Assembly (NCBI RefSeq): GCF_002238045.1 | Contig: NZ_NBYO01000001.1 | Coordinates: 992,001-1,056,000, forward strand | Origin: Notoacmeibacter marinus | GTDB lineage: Bacteria; Pseudomonadota; Alphaproteobacteria; Rhizobiales; Rhizobiaceae | Reading direction: 5' to 3' | DNA length: 64,000 bases | In this document: in pieces, positions 23,455 through 31,249 of the stretch | How positions within the stretch are numbered: the stretch's first letter is position 1 | How the letters are laid out: each line of letters begins with the position of its first letter | Program-made: the position numbers and the translations under genes | The notes under the pieces: model-generated | Seen by the model: only the letters and a program-made list of their open reading frames with translations | The model's database searches: none | What the model was told of the DNA's origin: nothing

Positions 23455-25344
23455 ATGGACGCGAAGGCACATGATCTGAATTTTGTTCTTGGACAACGGC
23501 AACAATGGGTCGTGCCTGTCTATCAGCGCCATTATGAGTGGGAAACGGACGCTGACAAACAAATTCCAAAACTGTGGGATGATCTTCGCGACAAGGCCGT
23601 TGAACGGTTGGAGGAAGACCGCACTCCATTGCCGCACTATTTCGGTGCGATAATATACGCTGAACCAAGCAAGCAGGCATTTGGAGTGGTACCGCTTCGT
23701 TTTCTGGTAGATGGCCAACAACGAATAACGACGTTTCAGATCGTGCTTGCCGCAATTCGTGAGGCGGCTCGCAAACTCGATATCAAGCATCTAATCGAAG
23801 TTGCAAACACCTATCTGTTCAACGACGAAAACAAGGGCATGAAGGACGCCGAAAAGGAGCGCTTCAAGCTTTGGCCGTCGGCATATGACCGCGACTTGTT
23901 TCAGAAAATCGCCACCGAAGAATATGCGGAAGTAGTAGCGTCATTCACGCCAAGGTATTTTCACGGCACGGGGCGTGTCAAGAAGGGCGGCACGCCCAAG
24001 CTTTTGCTCGCCTACCACCATCTACACACCGAAATAGCTAGCTTCGTTGCTGATCGCGTAGAGGTGGGCGACGATGCCGAAGCCGTGCTTGGCGCACTGC
24101 TTGAAGGCTTTCTCGCCGGGTTTCAAATTGTAATAATTCAACTGGACGAGAACGACGACGCGCAAGAGATTTTCGCTTCACTGAACGGGCTGGGCAAGCC
24201 GCTAGCACCTTTCGACCTTATCCGAAACAGCGTCTTCCACCGTGCGCGCAAGCTTGGGGAAGACGATGAAAAGCTATTCGATGGTCGGTGGAAGTTATTC
24301 GAAGAGCCGTTTTGGTCAGACGAAGTACGGCAAGGGCGACTAAAACGGGCGCGGGCAGACCACCTTATCGCACATACAGTTGTCGCTGAGACCGCAAGGG
24401 ATGCCAATATCGGTAAAATCGCAACAGAATATCAGCATTATGCCCGCGACCGCGCCTTTCCGACAGTTGCGGAAGAATTGGATGTGCTTATCAGCCATGC
24501 CAAAAATTATCGGCTTCTTGAAGAGGCCAAGGAAGGCTCTAACGTTGGGCGCATTTCCAATGTTTTAAAGACTTGGGACTTATCGACCTTCCATCCCTTC
24601 GTTTTGTGGGTTCTCAGCTACGTTCCCGACGAAAGCGAACTACGAAAAATCCTTGAGCTTCTTGAAAGCTATCTGGTGCGCCGCGAGCTATGCGGACTGA
24701 CCACGAAGAACTACAACAAGGTCACAACAAGTTTCATCCGTGCCGCAAAATCCACACCGGATGCATTCAACGCTTTCAGCAAGCACATGGCGTCGATGAC
24801 AGGCGACATATCGAGAATGCCGACGGACGCCCAAGTGAAGGAAGCCGTGCTGCGTCGCAAAGCCTACGCATTGATCCCGACACCCCGACTCCGGTTCATC
24901 CTTCAAAACGTGGAATACGATCTTCGTGACAAATTCGACGAAGTGACCGTTTCGACCTCAAACCTGACCATCGAACATTTGATGCCCCGCAAGTGGGCTG
25001 AACATTGGCCCCTAAGTGACGGAAGCAATGCGTCCCACGAATCAAGTTTCGAAGCGATGATTGCGGGTGTGCCCATGGATGACGCTATGAAAGCTCTGGT
25101 CGAAACCCGCGCTCAAGCAGTGGACACGATAGGAAATCTCACGCTCATAACGGGTTCACTGAACCCAAGTTTGGGCAACGCCGGTTGGGTGAAAAAGCGC
25201 GAAAAGCTGTCCGGTTCGCTGCTCGCCCTAAACCGCATGGTCGCGAAGGTCGAAGACTGGACCGAAAAGAGCATCGAAGCGAGAGCCGGGGCAATTGGCG
25301 ACGTGATTGTCACTCGCTGGGACGCGCCAACAATCGACGAGTGA
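23455..25344 (+). CDS. GmrSD-like DUF262/DUF1524 nuclease (type IV restriction)
   Basis: A 629-residue protein with the single-chain GmrSD layout. The N-terminal DUF262 domain has VVPVYQRHYEW near residue 19 and the DGQQR motif (FLVDGQQRITTF, near 85) that binds or hydrolyses NTP in this family. A helical middle follows. The C-terminal DUF1524 His-Me/HNH nuclease has IEHLMPRKWAEHW near 505 and DTIGNLTLITGSLNPSLGN near 557. Known relatives cut DNA carrying modified cytosines. It starts 11 bases after the preceding gene, so it belongs to the same transcript as the restriction genes, an unusual pairing of modification-dependent and modification-sensitive restriction. Confidence 0.88.
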   Translation: MDAKAHDLNFVLGQRQQWVVPVYQRHYEWETDADKQIPKLWDDLRDKAVERLEEDRTPLPHYFGAIIYAEPSKQAFGVVPLRFLVDGQQRITTFQIVLAAIREAARKLDIKHLIEVANTYLFNDENKGMKDAEKERFKLWPSAYDRDLFQKIATEEYAEVVASFTPRYFHGTGRVKKGGTPKLLLAYHHLHTEIASFVADRVEVGDDAEAVLGALLEGFLAGFQIVIIQLDENDDAQEIFASLNGLGKPLAPFDLIRNSVFHRARKLGEDDEKLFDGRWKLFEEPFWSDEVRQGRLKRARADHLIAHTVVAETARDANIGKIATEYQHYARDRAFPTVAEELDVLISHAKNYRLLEEAKEGSNVGRISNVLKTWDLSTFHPFVLWVLSYVPDESELRKILELLESYLVRRELCGLTTKNYNKVTTSFIRAAKSTPDAFNAFSKHMASMTGDISRMPTDAQVKEAVLRRKAYALIPTPRLRFILQNVEYDLRDKFDEVTVSTSNLTIEHLMPRKWAEHWPLSDGSNASHESSFEAMIAGVPMDDAMKALVETRAQAVDTIGNLTLITGSLNPSLGNAGWVKKREKLSGSLLALNRMVAKVEDWTEKSIEARAGAIGDVIVTRWDAPTIDE

Positions 25345-25363
25345 TTGCTTGAATTTTCTTCGC

Positions 25364-25384
25364 GGTGTTAGCCGGATGTTAGCC
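25364..25384 (+). repeat. Tandem 11-bp repeats, probable integrase arm sites (right)
   Basis: GGTGTTAGCC at 25364 and GATGTTAGCC at 25375, with the same 11-bp period and orientation as the triplet at 12711. They lie 48 bases inside the right att core. Confidence 0.7.
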
Positions 25385-25431
25385 CAATCAATTTATGCGC
25401 AAGCGCGTTTTTGCTAACTCATTGAAATAAT

Positions 25432-25480
25432 TGGCGCACCCGAGAGGATTCGAACCTCTGGCTTCCGCCTTCGGAGGGCG
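25432..25480. repeat. attR within tRNA-Arg(CCG)
   Basis: The right copy of the 49-bp repeat. It covers the 3' half of the intact tRNA gene and differs from attL at two positions, one of them in the acceptor stem. Confidence 0.9.
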
Positions 25481-25508
25481 GCGCTCTATCCAGCTGAGCT
25501 ACGGGTGC
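25432..25508 (-). tRNA. tRNA-Arg (anticodon CCG)
   Basis: A 77-base gene with encoded CCA. The acceptor stem GCACCCG pairs with CGGGTGC, the D arm contains AGCTCAGCTGGATAGAGC, the anticodon stem CCGCC/GGCGG encloses loop CTCCGAA (anticodon CCG, reading CGG), and the T arm contains GGTTCGAATCC. It serves as the integration site of the island to its left and stays intact because the element carries the same 3' sequence. Confidence 0.96.
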
Positions 25509-25850
25509 CCAAATTCGGCGAAGCAGGCGCTCAACCGATAGCGCCTTCTAGCCGAAGCATAAGGCGGCATCAATCGGCGCGACAGCATTTTCTGACTACT
25601 GGGCCAAACGGCGGGTCTCACGGCCGCGAAGCGACCTTCCCAGCCCGAACTTCCCTCTATACAAGACTCTGCATTGGCGCGGCGGCAGTCAGTCAAAGAG
25701 AACGGATGCGTTGCCTGCATCCAACATTCGGTCCGGCCCGAACTTTCCTGCCTTCGAGACGGCATCGGCGCCATGGCGGCCAGCCAGAATCCCCAAGCGC
25801 CCCCGTCCCAGCTGCTCGTGAAAGCCGACTTCCCGCACAAGCGGCCGATG
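25509..25850. other. Intergenic stretch, no gene seen
   Basis: The region between tRNA-Arg and the end of coaA. Frames here have no recognisable family features, and no repeats or clear terminators stand out. Confidence 0.6.
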
Positions 25851-26849
25851 TCAGAGCTTTCTCAGCGAGACGCTCTCGACCAGATGGTTGGTGCCCTTGC
25901 GCAGGATCAGATCGGCGCGGGGGCGCGTTGGCAGGATATTCTCGATCAGATTGCGGCGATTGATGGTCTCCCACAGCGTTTCCGCCTTGCGGCGCGCCTC
26001 GGCGACGCCAAGTGTCGAATAGCGGTGGAAATAGCTCTTCGGATCGGTAAAGGCGGTCAGGCGCAGATCCATGAAACGATCGACATACCAGTTGCGGATC
26101 AGCGCTTCGTCGGCATCGATATAGATCGCGAAATCGAAGAAGTCCGACACGAAGGGAACGATGCGTCCTTCCGATGGCAGGTCGCGCGTCTGCAGGACAT
26201 TGATGCCTTCGAAAATCAGAATGTCAGGCGTTTCGATATCGACCACCCTATCCGGCACCACATCATAGGTCACATGCGAATAGACCGGCGCGGAGACATG
26301 GCGTTCGCCCGATTTGATGGCCGACAGGAAACGCAGCACCGCCGCGACATCGTAGCTTTCGGGAAAGCCCTTGCGGTCCATCAGCCCTTCGCGCTCCAGA
26401 ACGGCATTGGGCAACAGAAACCCGTCCGTGGTGACCAGATCGACCTTCGGGCTCGACGGCCAGCGCGCCAGCAATTCCTTCAGGATGCGCGCGGTGGTGC
26501 TTTTGCCGACCGCCACCGAGCCGGCAACGCCGATGATGAACGGGGTCTTCACAGCCTCGGTCGCGTTCAAAAACATGGCGCGCTGGGCAAAGAGCAGCTG
26601 CGTCGCCTCGACATGCGCGGACAATAACCGCGACAGGGACAGATAGATGCGGCGCACCTCGTCCATATCGATGGGATCGCCAAGAGAGCGAAGCCGCTCC
26701 AGCTCCTCGCGATTCAACGTCAGCGGTGTATCTGCCCGAAACGCCGACCATTGCTGGGCCGTGAAGGTGCGATAGGGCGATACGCCGGTCGCATGGCCAT
26801 CCGTCGGGCGCAGGTGATAACCGGCCTCCCCGCCGATCTGCAGTGTCAT
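25851..26849 (-). CDS. coaA: Pantothenate kinase type I
   Basis: Phosphorylates pantothenate with ATP, the first and regulated step of coenzyme A synthesis. The 332-residue protein has the CoaA opening [15 protein letters not shown], the P-loop [15 protein letters not shown] near residue 107, DLVTTDGFL, and [12 protein letters not shown], with length and order normal for the type I family. It is the last gene of a leftward run after hisE with a gap of 24 bases, the usual rhizobial his-coaA order. Confidence 0.96.
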   Translation of the reverse strand: MTLQIGGEAGYHLRPTDGHATGVSPYRTFTAQQWSAFRADTPLTLNREELERLRSLGDPIDMDEVRRIYLSLSRLLSAHVEATQLLFAQRAMFLNATEAVKTPFIIGVAGSVAVGKSTTARILKELLARWPSSPKVDLVTTDGFLLPNAVLEREGLMDRKGFPESYDVAAVLRFLSAIKSGERHVSAPVYSHVTYDVVPDRVVDIETPDILIFEGINVLQTRDLPSEGRIVPFVSDFFDFAIYIDADEALIRNWYVDRFMDLRLTAFTDPKSYFHRYSTLGVAEARRKAETLWETINRRNLIENILPTRPRADLILRKGTNHLVESVSLRKL

Positions 26850-26873
26850 ATCCTCAACCCCGCTCCCCGCTCC

Positions 26874-27200
26874 TCAGTCGGATTGCTTTCGCATCGCCTT
26901 CTCGTTCAGCCCCGATTGGCCCGTGCGCCTTTCCAGTTCGGCCATCACTTCCGACAAAGGCACATTGGCAAGGTTGAGAACGACAAGCCAGTGATAAAGA
27001 AGGTCGGCACTTTCGGCGACGAGCCCGTCCCGGTCGTCCGATACGGCCGCGATAACCGTTTCGACCGCTTCCTCGCCGAGCTTCTGGGCGGCCTTGCCCT
27101 GGCCCCTGGCGATCAGTTTCGCGGTCCAGCTTTCATCGGGCGATGCGGCCGCGCGCTCGGCGATCCGCGCCTCAAGATCGGCCAGGGTGAACCCACTCAT
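26874..27200 (-). CDS. hisE: Phosphoribosyl-ATP pyrophosphatase
   Basis: Hydrolyses phosphoribosyl-ATP to phosphoribosyl-AMP, step 2 of histidine synthesis. The 108-residue MazG-fold protein has [13 protein letters not shown] with metal-binding Glu residues and [16 protein letters not shown] at 27200 overlaps the hisF stop (ATGA); the frame remains open far upstream but that part is antisense-like noise within hisF. Translationally coupled to hisF. Confidence 0.96.
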   Translation of the reverse strand: MSGFTLADLEARIAERAAASPDESWTAKLIARGQGKAAQKLGEEAVETVIAAVSDDRDGLVAESADLLYHWLVVLNLANVPLSEVMAELERRTGQSGLNEKAMRKQSD

Positions 27201-27997
27201 GCCGCTGCCTCCGCTTGCAGGCCGTCCATGCGCATGGCAAGGCCCGCCGCGGCCATGTGGCGCTTGGCCTGCGGAATCGAATAGGTGCCGAAATGGAAGA
27301 TTGAGGCGGCCAGCACGGCGGTTGCGTGACCGTCCCTGATGCCCTCGACCAGATGATTGAGCGTGCCGACGCCGCCCGACGCGATGACCGGCGCCGTCAC
27401 CGCATCGGCGACGGCGCGGGTCAATTCCACGTCGAAACCGGATTTGGTGCCGTCCCGGTCCATGGAGGTCAGCAGGATCTCGCCGGCGCCCAGATCGACC
27501 ACCTTGCGGGCGAACTCCACCGCATCGATACCGGTTTCCGTTCGCCCGCCATGGGTGAAGATTTCCCAGCGCGGCGTCTCGTCCGGCTTGGAGACGCGCC
27601 GCGCGTCGATGGCGATGACGATGCATTGATTGCCGAATTTGTCGGCGGCTTCGGCCACGAAGTCCGGATTAAGAACGGCGGCGGTGTTGATCGACACCTT
27701 GTCGGCACCCGCCAGCAGCAATTTTCGAATATCCGCATTGGTCCGCACGCCGCCGCCGACCGTGAGCGGCATGAAGCAGTGCTCGGCCGTTCGCGCGACC
27801 ACATCGAAGATCGTGGCGCGGTCTTCATGGCTTGCCGTAATATCCAGAAAGCAGAGTTCATCGGCCCCTGCCGCATCATAGGCGCGCGCGGCCTCCACGG
27901 GGTCGCCCGCGTCAATCAGATCGACGAAATTAACGCCCTTGACGACGCGGCCATCCTTGACGTCCAGGCAGGGAATCACTCGGGCTTTCAGGGTCAT
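27197..27997 (-). CDS. hisF: Imidazole glycerol phosphate synthase cyclase subunit
   Basis: With HisH it makes imidazole glycerol phosphate and AICAR from PRFAR and the ammonia released from glutamine. The 266-residue TIM barrel has catalytic D11 in [15 protein letters not shown] and D in [11 protein letters not shown], plus the phosphate-binding GGGVRT and ASGGVG loops. The gap to hisA upstream is about 97 bases, and hisE overlaps downstream. Confidence 0.97.
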   Translation of the reverse strand: MTLKARVIPCLDVKDGRVVKGVNFVDLIDAGDPVEAARAYDAAGADELCFLDITASHEDRATIFDVVARTAEHCFMPLTVGGGVRTNADIRKLLLAGADKVSINTAAVLNPDFVAEAADKFGNQCIVIAIDARRVSKPDETPRWEIFTHGGRTETGIDAVEFARKVVDLGAGEILLTSMDRDGTKSGFDVELTRAVADAVTAPVIASGGVGTLNHLVEGIRDGHATAVLAASIFHFGTYSIPQAKRHMAAAGLAMRMDGLQAEAAA

Positions 27998-28094
27998 GGT
28001 CGCAATTTCCGATCCCTCATCGTTCAGCAGAAAGCACGGCGCGTATTGGGGATCAAGGCTCGGCGCGTTTTTCGAAATCGGCGGGGCGCGATGA

Positions 28095-28844
28095 TTACGC
28101 CTGGCCCGACGCGCTGTTCAGCACTTTGAGCGCTTCGGTCGGATCGAGCCGGCCATCATAAAGCGCGCGCCCGGAAATGGCGCCTTCCAGCCGTTCGGCA
28201 TCCGGCATCGTCATCCGCACCACATCGGCCAGCGAAGCAAGACCGCCCGAGGCGATCACAGGGATCGACACCGCATTGGCCAGGTCGATGGTCGATTCCC
28301 AATTGATGCCGGTCAGCACGCCGTCGCGGTCGATATCGGTGTAGATGATCGCCGCAACGCCCGCGCCCTCGAAGCGCCTGGCCAGTTCGATGACGCCGAG
28401 TTCGGAGGCTTCGGCCCAGCCCTCGACCGCCACCTTGCCGCCCTTGGCGTCGATGCCGACCGCGATCTTGCCGGGAAAGGCCCTGCAGGCCTCTTTCACC
28501 AGATCCGGATCGCGCACGGCAACGGTGCCGAGAATGACCCGCGCCAGCCCCTTGTTCAGCCAGCTTTCCATATGCGCCAGAGTGCGGATGCCGCCACCGA
28601 GCTGCACCGGATTGTTCGTCGCGGAGAGGATAGCCTCGACTGCCGCGCCATTGACGCTTTCGCCTTCGAAGGCGCCGTTCAGATCGACGACATGCAGCCA
28701 GTCGAAACCCTGCTCCTCGAAGGCCCTCGCCTGCGCCGCCGGATCGTCATTGTAGACGGTTGCGCTGTCCATTTCGCCGAGCTTCAGCCGGACGCACTGG
28801 CCATCCTTCAGATCGATGGCGGGGAAGAGGATTTTGTGGGTCAT
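28095..28844 (-). CDS. hisA: ProFAR isomerase
   Basis: Amadori isomerisation of ProFAR to PRFAR in histidine synthesis. The 249-residue TIM barrel has the N-terminal catalytic Asp in [14 protein letters not shown] and the second Asp in [12 protein letters not shown], with phosphate loops GGGIRT and ASGGLAS. The ATG at 28844 shares one base with the hisH stop (TGATG); a TTG one codon earlier is less likely. Confidence 0.97.
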   Translation of the reverse strand: MTHKILFPAIDLKDGQCVRLKLGEMDSATVYNDDPAAQARAFEEQGFDWLHVVDLNGAFEGESVNGAAVEAILSATNNPVQLGGGIRTLAHMESWLNKGLARVILGTVAVRDPDLVKEACRAFPGKIAVGIDAKGGKVAVEGWAEASELGVIELARRFEGAGVAAIIYTDIDRDGVLTGINWESTIDLANAVSIPVIASGGLASLADVVRMTMPDAERLEGAISGRALYDGRLDPTEALKVLNSASGQA

Positions 28845-29497
28845 CAAGGCGTCCAGCGCAGGAAGTTGGCGATTAGGGCCAAGCCGAGGGTCTGGCTCTT
28901 TTCCGGGTGAAACTGGGTGCCGGCCCGGTTGCCGTCGGCGACGATGGCGGTGACCGGCCCGCCATAATCGGTTGTGGCGATGAGTTGCTCCGGCCTGTCA
29001 CAGGCGAGTTGGTAGGAATGGACGTAATAGGCGTGCAGCCCGGCCGGCCCGGCCGCGATGCCCTCCAGCAGAGCGTGAGGCTGTTTCACGTGAATCGTGT
29101 TCCAGCCGATCTGCGGGATTTTCAGGTTGTGGTCCAACGGCTCGATGTGCTTCACATCGCCGGCGATCCAGCCGAAGCCGGGCGTCGTCACCTTCTCCAG
29201 ACCGCGATCGGCCATCAATTGCATGCCGACGCAGATGCCGAGGAATGGCCGGCCCCTTATCACCACCGCCTCGTCCAGCGCTTCGTGCATGCCCGGCACG
29301 GCGTCGAGCCCCGCGCGACAATCGGCAAAGGCGCCGACGCCCGGCAGGACGATGCGGTCGGCGGTGCGGACGCGCTCGGCCTGGTCGGTCAGTTCGATCT
29401 TGTGATCGTCGAGGCCCGCCTCGCGCGCGGCCCGTTCGAACGCTTTCGTCGCGCTCTTCAGATTGCCGGAGCCGTAATCGATGATCGCCGTGCGCAT
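28844..29497 (-). CDS. hisH: Imidazole glycerol phosphate synthase glutamine amidotransferase subunit
   Basis: Supplies ammonia to HisF. The 217-residue class I amidotransferase has the nucleophile Cys in [11 protein letters not shown] and the His-Glu pair in [10 protein letters not shown] near the C-terminus, plus the N-terminal YGSGNLKS. It overlaps hisA and the preceding DUF2628 gene by single bases. A parS-like sequence with two mismatches falls inside the gene at 29082-29097. Confidence 0.97.
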   Translation of the reverse strand: MRTAIIDYGSGNLKSATKAFERAAREAGLDDHKIELTDQAERVRTADRIVLPGVGAFADCRAGLDAVPGMHEALDEAVVIRGRPFLGICVGMQLMADRGLEKVTTPGFGWIAGDVKHIEPLDHNLKIPQIGWNTIHVKQPHALLEGIAAGPAGLHAYYVHSYQLACDRPEQLIATTDYGGPVTAIVADGNRAGTQFHPEKSQTLGLALIANFLRWTP

Positions 29498-29913
29498 CAG
29501 ACCGGCGCTCCGGCCAGCAGGGAATGATCAGCCGGATTCGTTTCCCGGCTTCGTCCGGCGAACCAGCGCGTTTCGGCGTCCTCTATCGTATCGCCCGTCG
29601 CCGCGCCGATCTCTCGCCAGCCGCGCTTTTCCAGCCCACTGACGATCAGACCGGTGGACTCCAGGCCGACGATCAGGCCCAGCGCCAACCCGCATATCAG
29701 CACGTAGCCTTCCCCGAAACCGAGACGCGGCAGGGCGAGACCCAACGCGAAACCCAGCGTCAGAACGAGGAACGCCGTCAGCCACAGCCGCCGAAACAGC
29801 AGCCAGACGACCGGCAGTAGAAAGGCCAGCCAGCGGAAACGCTCGGCAATGAAGCGCGTTTCAACCGGCTCGTCGGCGGAGACCTGCCGCTCCATCACAC
29901 GGTAAACCCTCAT
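29497..29913 (-). CDS. DUF2628 membrane protein in the his operon
   Basis: A 138-residue protein with a cytoplasmic N-terminus ([15 protein letters not shown]), hydrophobic segments at about 36-95, and a short soluble tail. The R-Y-R-V-opening and the [19 protein letters not shown] segment are typical of the DUF2628 family, which recurs between hisB and hisH in Rhizobiales. The ATG at 29913 is preceded by GGAG seven bases upstream; a longer frame to 30009 overlaps hisB and is not supported. Function unknown. Confidence 0.85.
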   Translation of the reverse strand: MRVYRVMERQVSADEPVETRFIAERFRWLAFLLPVVWLLFRRLWLTAFLVLTLGFALGLALPRLGFGEGYVLICGLALGLIVGLESTGLIVSGLEKRGWREIGAATGDTIEDAETRWFAGRSRETNPADHSLLAGAPV

Positions 29914-29923
29914 CGCGGTCTCC

Positions 29924-30520
29924 TCAGCCGGCAAGCGTGCCCTTGGTGGACGGCACGGCATCACCGACCCGCGGATCCGGCTCGAAAGCGGTGCGCAGCA
30001 CCTGCGCAACGGCCTTGAAGCAGGTCTCGGCGATATGGTGGCTGTTCACCGCATAATGGTTCTTCACATGAAGGGTGATGCCTGCATTGCCGGCGAACGC
30101 CTGGAAGAACTCACGCACCAGCTCGGTGTCGAACGTGCCGATCTTCGGCGCGGTGAACGCCACGTTCCAGACGAGGAAGGGCCGGCCGGAGACATCGACC
30201 GCCGCCAGCGTCATCGCTTCGTCCATGACGAGATCGAGCGAGGCATAGCGGCGGATGCCGCGTCGTTCGCCGAGCGCCTTGCTGACGGCCTGCCCGAGCG
30301 CGATGCCGACATCCTCGACCGTGTGGTGGTCGTCGATATGCAGATCGCCCTTGGCGCGCACTTCGATATCCATCAGCGAATGGCGGGCGAGCTGTTCCAG
30401 CATGTGGTCGAAGAAGCCGATACCGGTTTCGACATCGTATCGGCCCGTCCCGTCTATGGCGACGGTGACGGCGATCTCGGTTTCGCTGGTCTTGCGTTCG
30501 ATGGTTGCCTTGCGCGCCAT
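29924..30520 (-). CDS. hisB: Imidazoleglycerol-phosphate dehydratase
   Basis: Removes water from imidazole glycerol phosphate to form imidazole acetol phosphate. The 198-residue monofunctional enzyme has the metal-binding HxxxH-type motifs: [22 protein letters not shown], and NSHHIAE. ATG at 30520 follows GGGGAA; a GTG one codon upstream is the alternative. It is the first gene of the leftward his-coaA run and is divergent from hslV. Confidence 0.96.
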   Translation of the reverse strand: MARKATIERKTSETEIAVTVAIDGTGRYDVETGIGFFDHMLEQLARHSLMDIEVRAKGDLHIDDHHTVEDVGIALGQAVSKALGERRGIRRYASLDLVMDEAMTLAAVDVSGRPFLVWNVAFTAPKIGTFDTELVREFFQAFAGNAGITLHVKNHYAVNSHHIAETCFKAVAQVLRTAFEPDPRVGDAVPSTKGTLAG

Positions 30521-30598
30521 CACATCGTTCCCCGTTGAAAGTCAGCGCTGATTTATCGCAATCGCCGGCAAAGCGAAACCACCCTGCCCCGGCAAATG

Positions 30599-30628
30599 CT
30601 TGGCAGCCTCGTCGACAATGCCTATCTG
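30599..30628 (+). promoter_or_regulatory. Candidate heat-shock sigma-32 (RpoH) promoter for hslV
   Basis: CTTGG at 30599 and CCTATCTG at 30621 are separated by 18 bases from CTTG to CCTAT. This agrees with the alphaproteobacterial RpoH pattern CTTG-N17/18-CYTATNT. It lies about 50 bases upstream of the hslV start at 30681. Confidence 0.55.
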
Positions 30629-30680
30629 CCGAGGCGAATGGAACAAGCTGGGCCATATGCGGCCCATGAAAGGACGAACA

Positions 30681-31238
30681 ATGAGCGAGACCGTCATGCA
30701 TGGCACGACAATCGTGACGATCCGCAAGGGCGGCAAGGCCGTGATCGCGGGCGACGGCCAGGTGTCGCTTGGCCAGACGGTGATGAAGGGCAATGCCCGC
30801 AAGGTTCGCCGGATCGGCAAGGAGGGCAAGGTGATTGCCGGTTTCGCCGGTGCGACCGCCGATGCCTTCACCCTGCTGGAACGGCTGGAGACCAAGCTGG
30901 AGCAATATTCCGACCAGCTCACGCGCGCCTGCGTGGAACTGGCCAAGGACTGGCGGACCGACAAATATCTGCGTCAGCTGGAAGCGATGATGCTGGTGGC
31001 CGACAAGGACGTCACGCTCGCCATCACCGGCAATGGCGATGTGCTGGAGCCGCAGCACGGCGTGATGGCCATCGGCTCGGGCGGCAATTACGCGCTCGCC
31101 GCCGCCCGCGCGCTCTATGATACCGAGACCGATGCCGAGGAGATCGCCAGGAAGGCGATGGCCATCGCCGCCGAGATCTGCGTCTACACCAATGACAGCG
31201 TGATCGTGGAGACCATCGAGGACGCAGCCGAAGGCTGA
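30681..31238 (+). CDS. hslV: ATP-dependent protease subunit HslV
   Basis: Peptidase subunit of the HslUV (ClpQY) protease, a T1-family N-terminal threonine hydrolase of 185 residues. The start at 30681 gives [19 protein letters not shown], with the mature active-site Thr in HGTT after propeptide removal, as in most alphaproteobacteria; an AGGA precedes it. A frame start at 30600 would lie inside the promoter. The hslU gene is about 4.8 kb away, separated by five unrelated genes rather than adjacent. Confidence 0.96.
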   Translation: MSETVMHGTTIVTIRKGGKAVIAGDGQVSLGQTVMKGNARKVRRIGKEGKVIAGFAGATADAFTLLERLETKLEQYSDQLTRACVELAKDWRTDKYLRQLEAMMLVADKDVTLAITGNGDVLEPQHGVMAIGSGGNYALAAARALYDTETDAEEIARKAMAIAAEICVYTNDSVIVETIEDAAEG

Positions 31239-31249
31239 CGGCGAAGCGC

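Larger units (their letters stand above)
12538..25480. mobile_element. Integrated genomic island at tRNA-Arg(CCG) with defence cargo
   Basis: A 12.9-kb element bounded by a 49-bp direct repeat of the 3' half of tRNA-Arg. It carries a tyrosine integrase next to the left end, AlpA-like and XRE regulators, a primase-polymerase and DUF3987 pair, and a restriction/defence operon. Short 11-bp tandem repeats sit just inside both ends and probably bind integrase. No capsid, portal, terminase large subunit, relaxase or type IV secretion genes were seen, so it looks like a satellite-type or mobilisable element rather than a complete prophage or ICE. The integrase reading frame is broken, so the copy may be fixed. 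Confidence 0.9.

Noticed and set aside
25391-25418. A GC-rich short inverted repeat followed by TTTTT after the last island gene, as a terminator.
   Set aside because: GCGCAAGCGC leaves only a two-base loop, so the hairpin is too weak to claim.
26874-27626. A long frame that would extend hisE upstream by about 140 codons.
   Set aside because: The extra part lies inside hisF in another frame. The hisE motif region starts at the ATG overlapping the hisF stop, as usual.
30600-30680. An upstream in-frame start for hslV.
   Set aside because: It would fall on the CTTG/CCTATCT promoter and add residues before the conserved propeptide; ATG 30681 has a ribosome-binding site.
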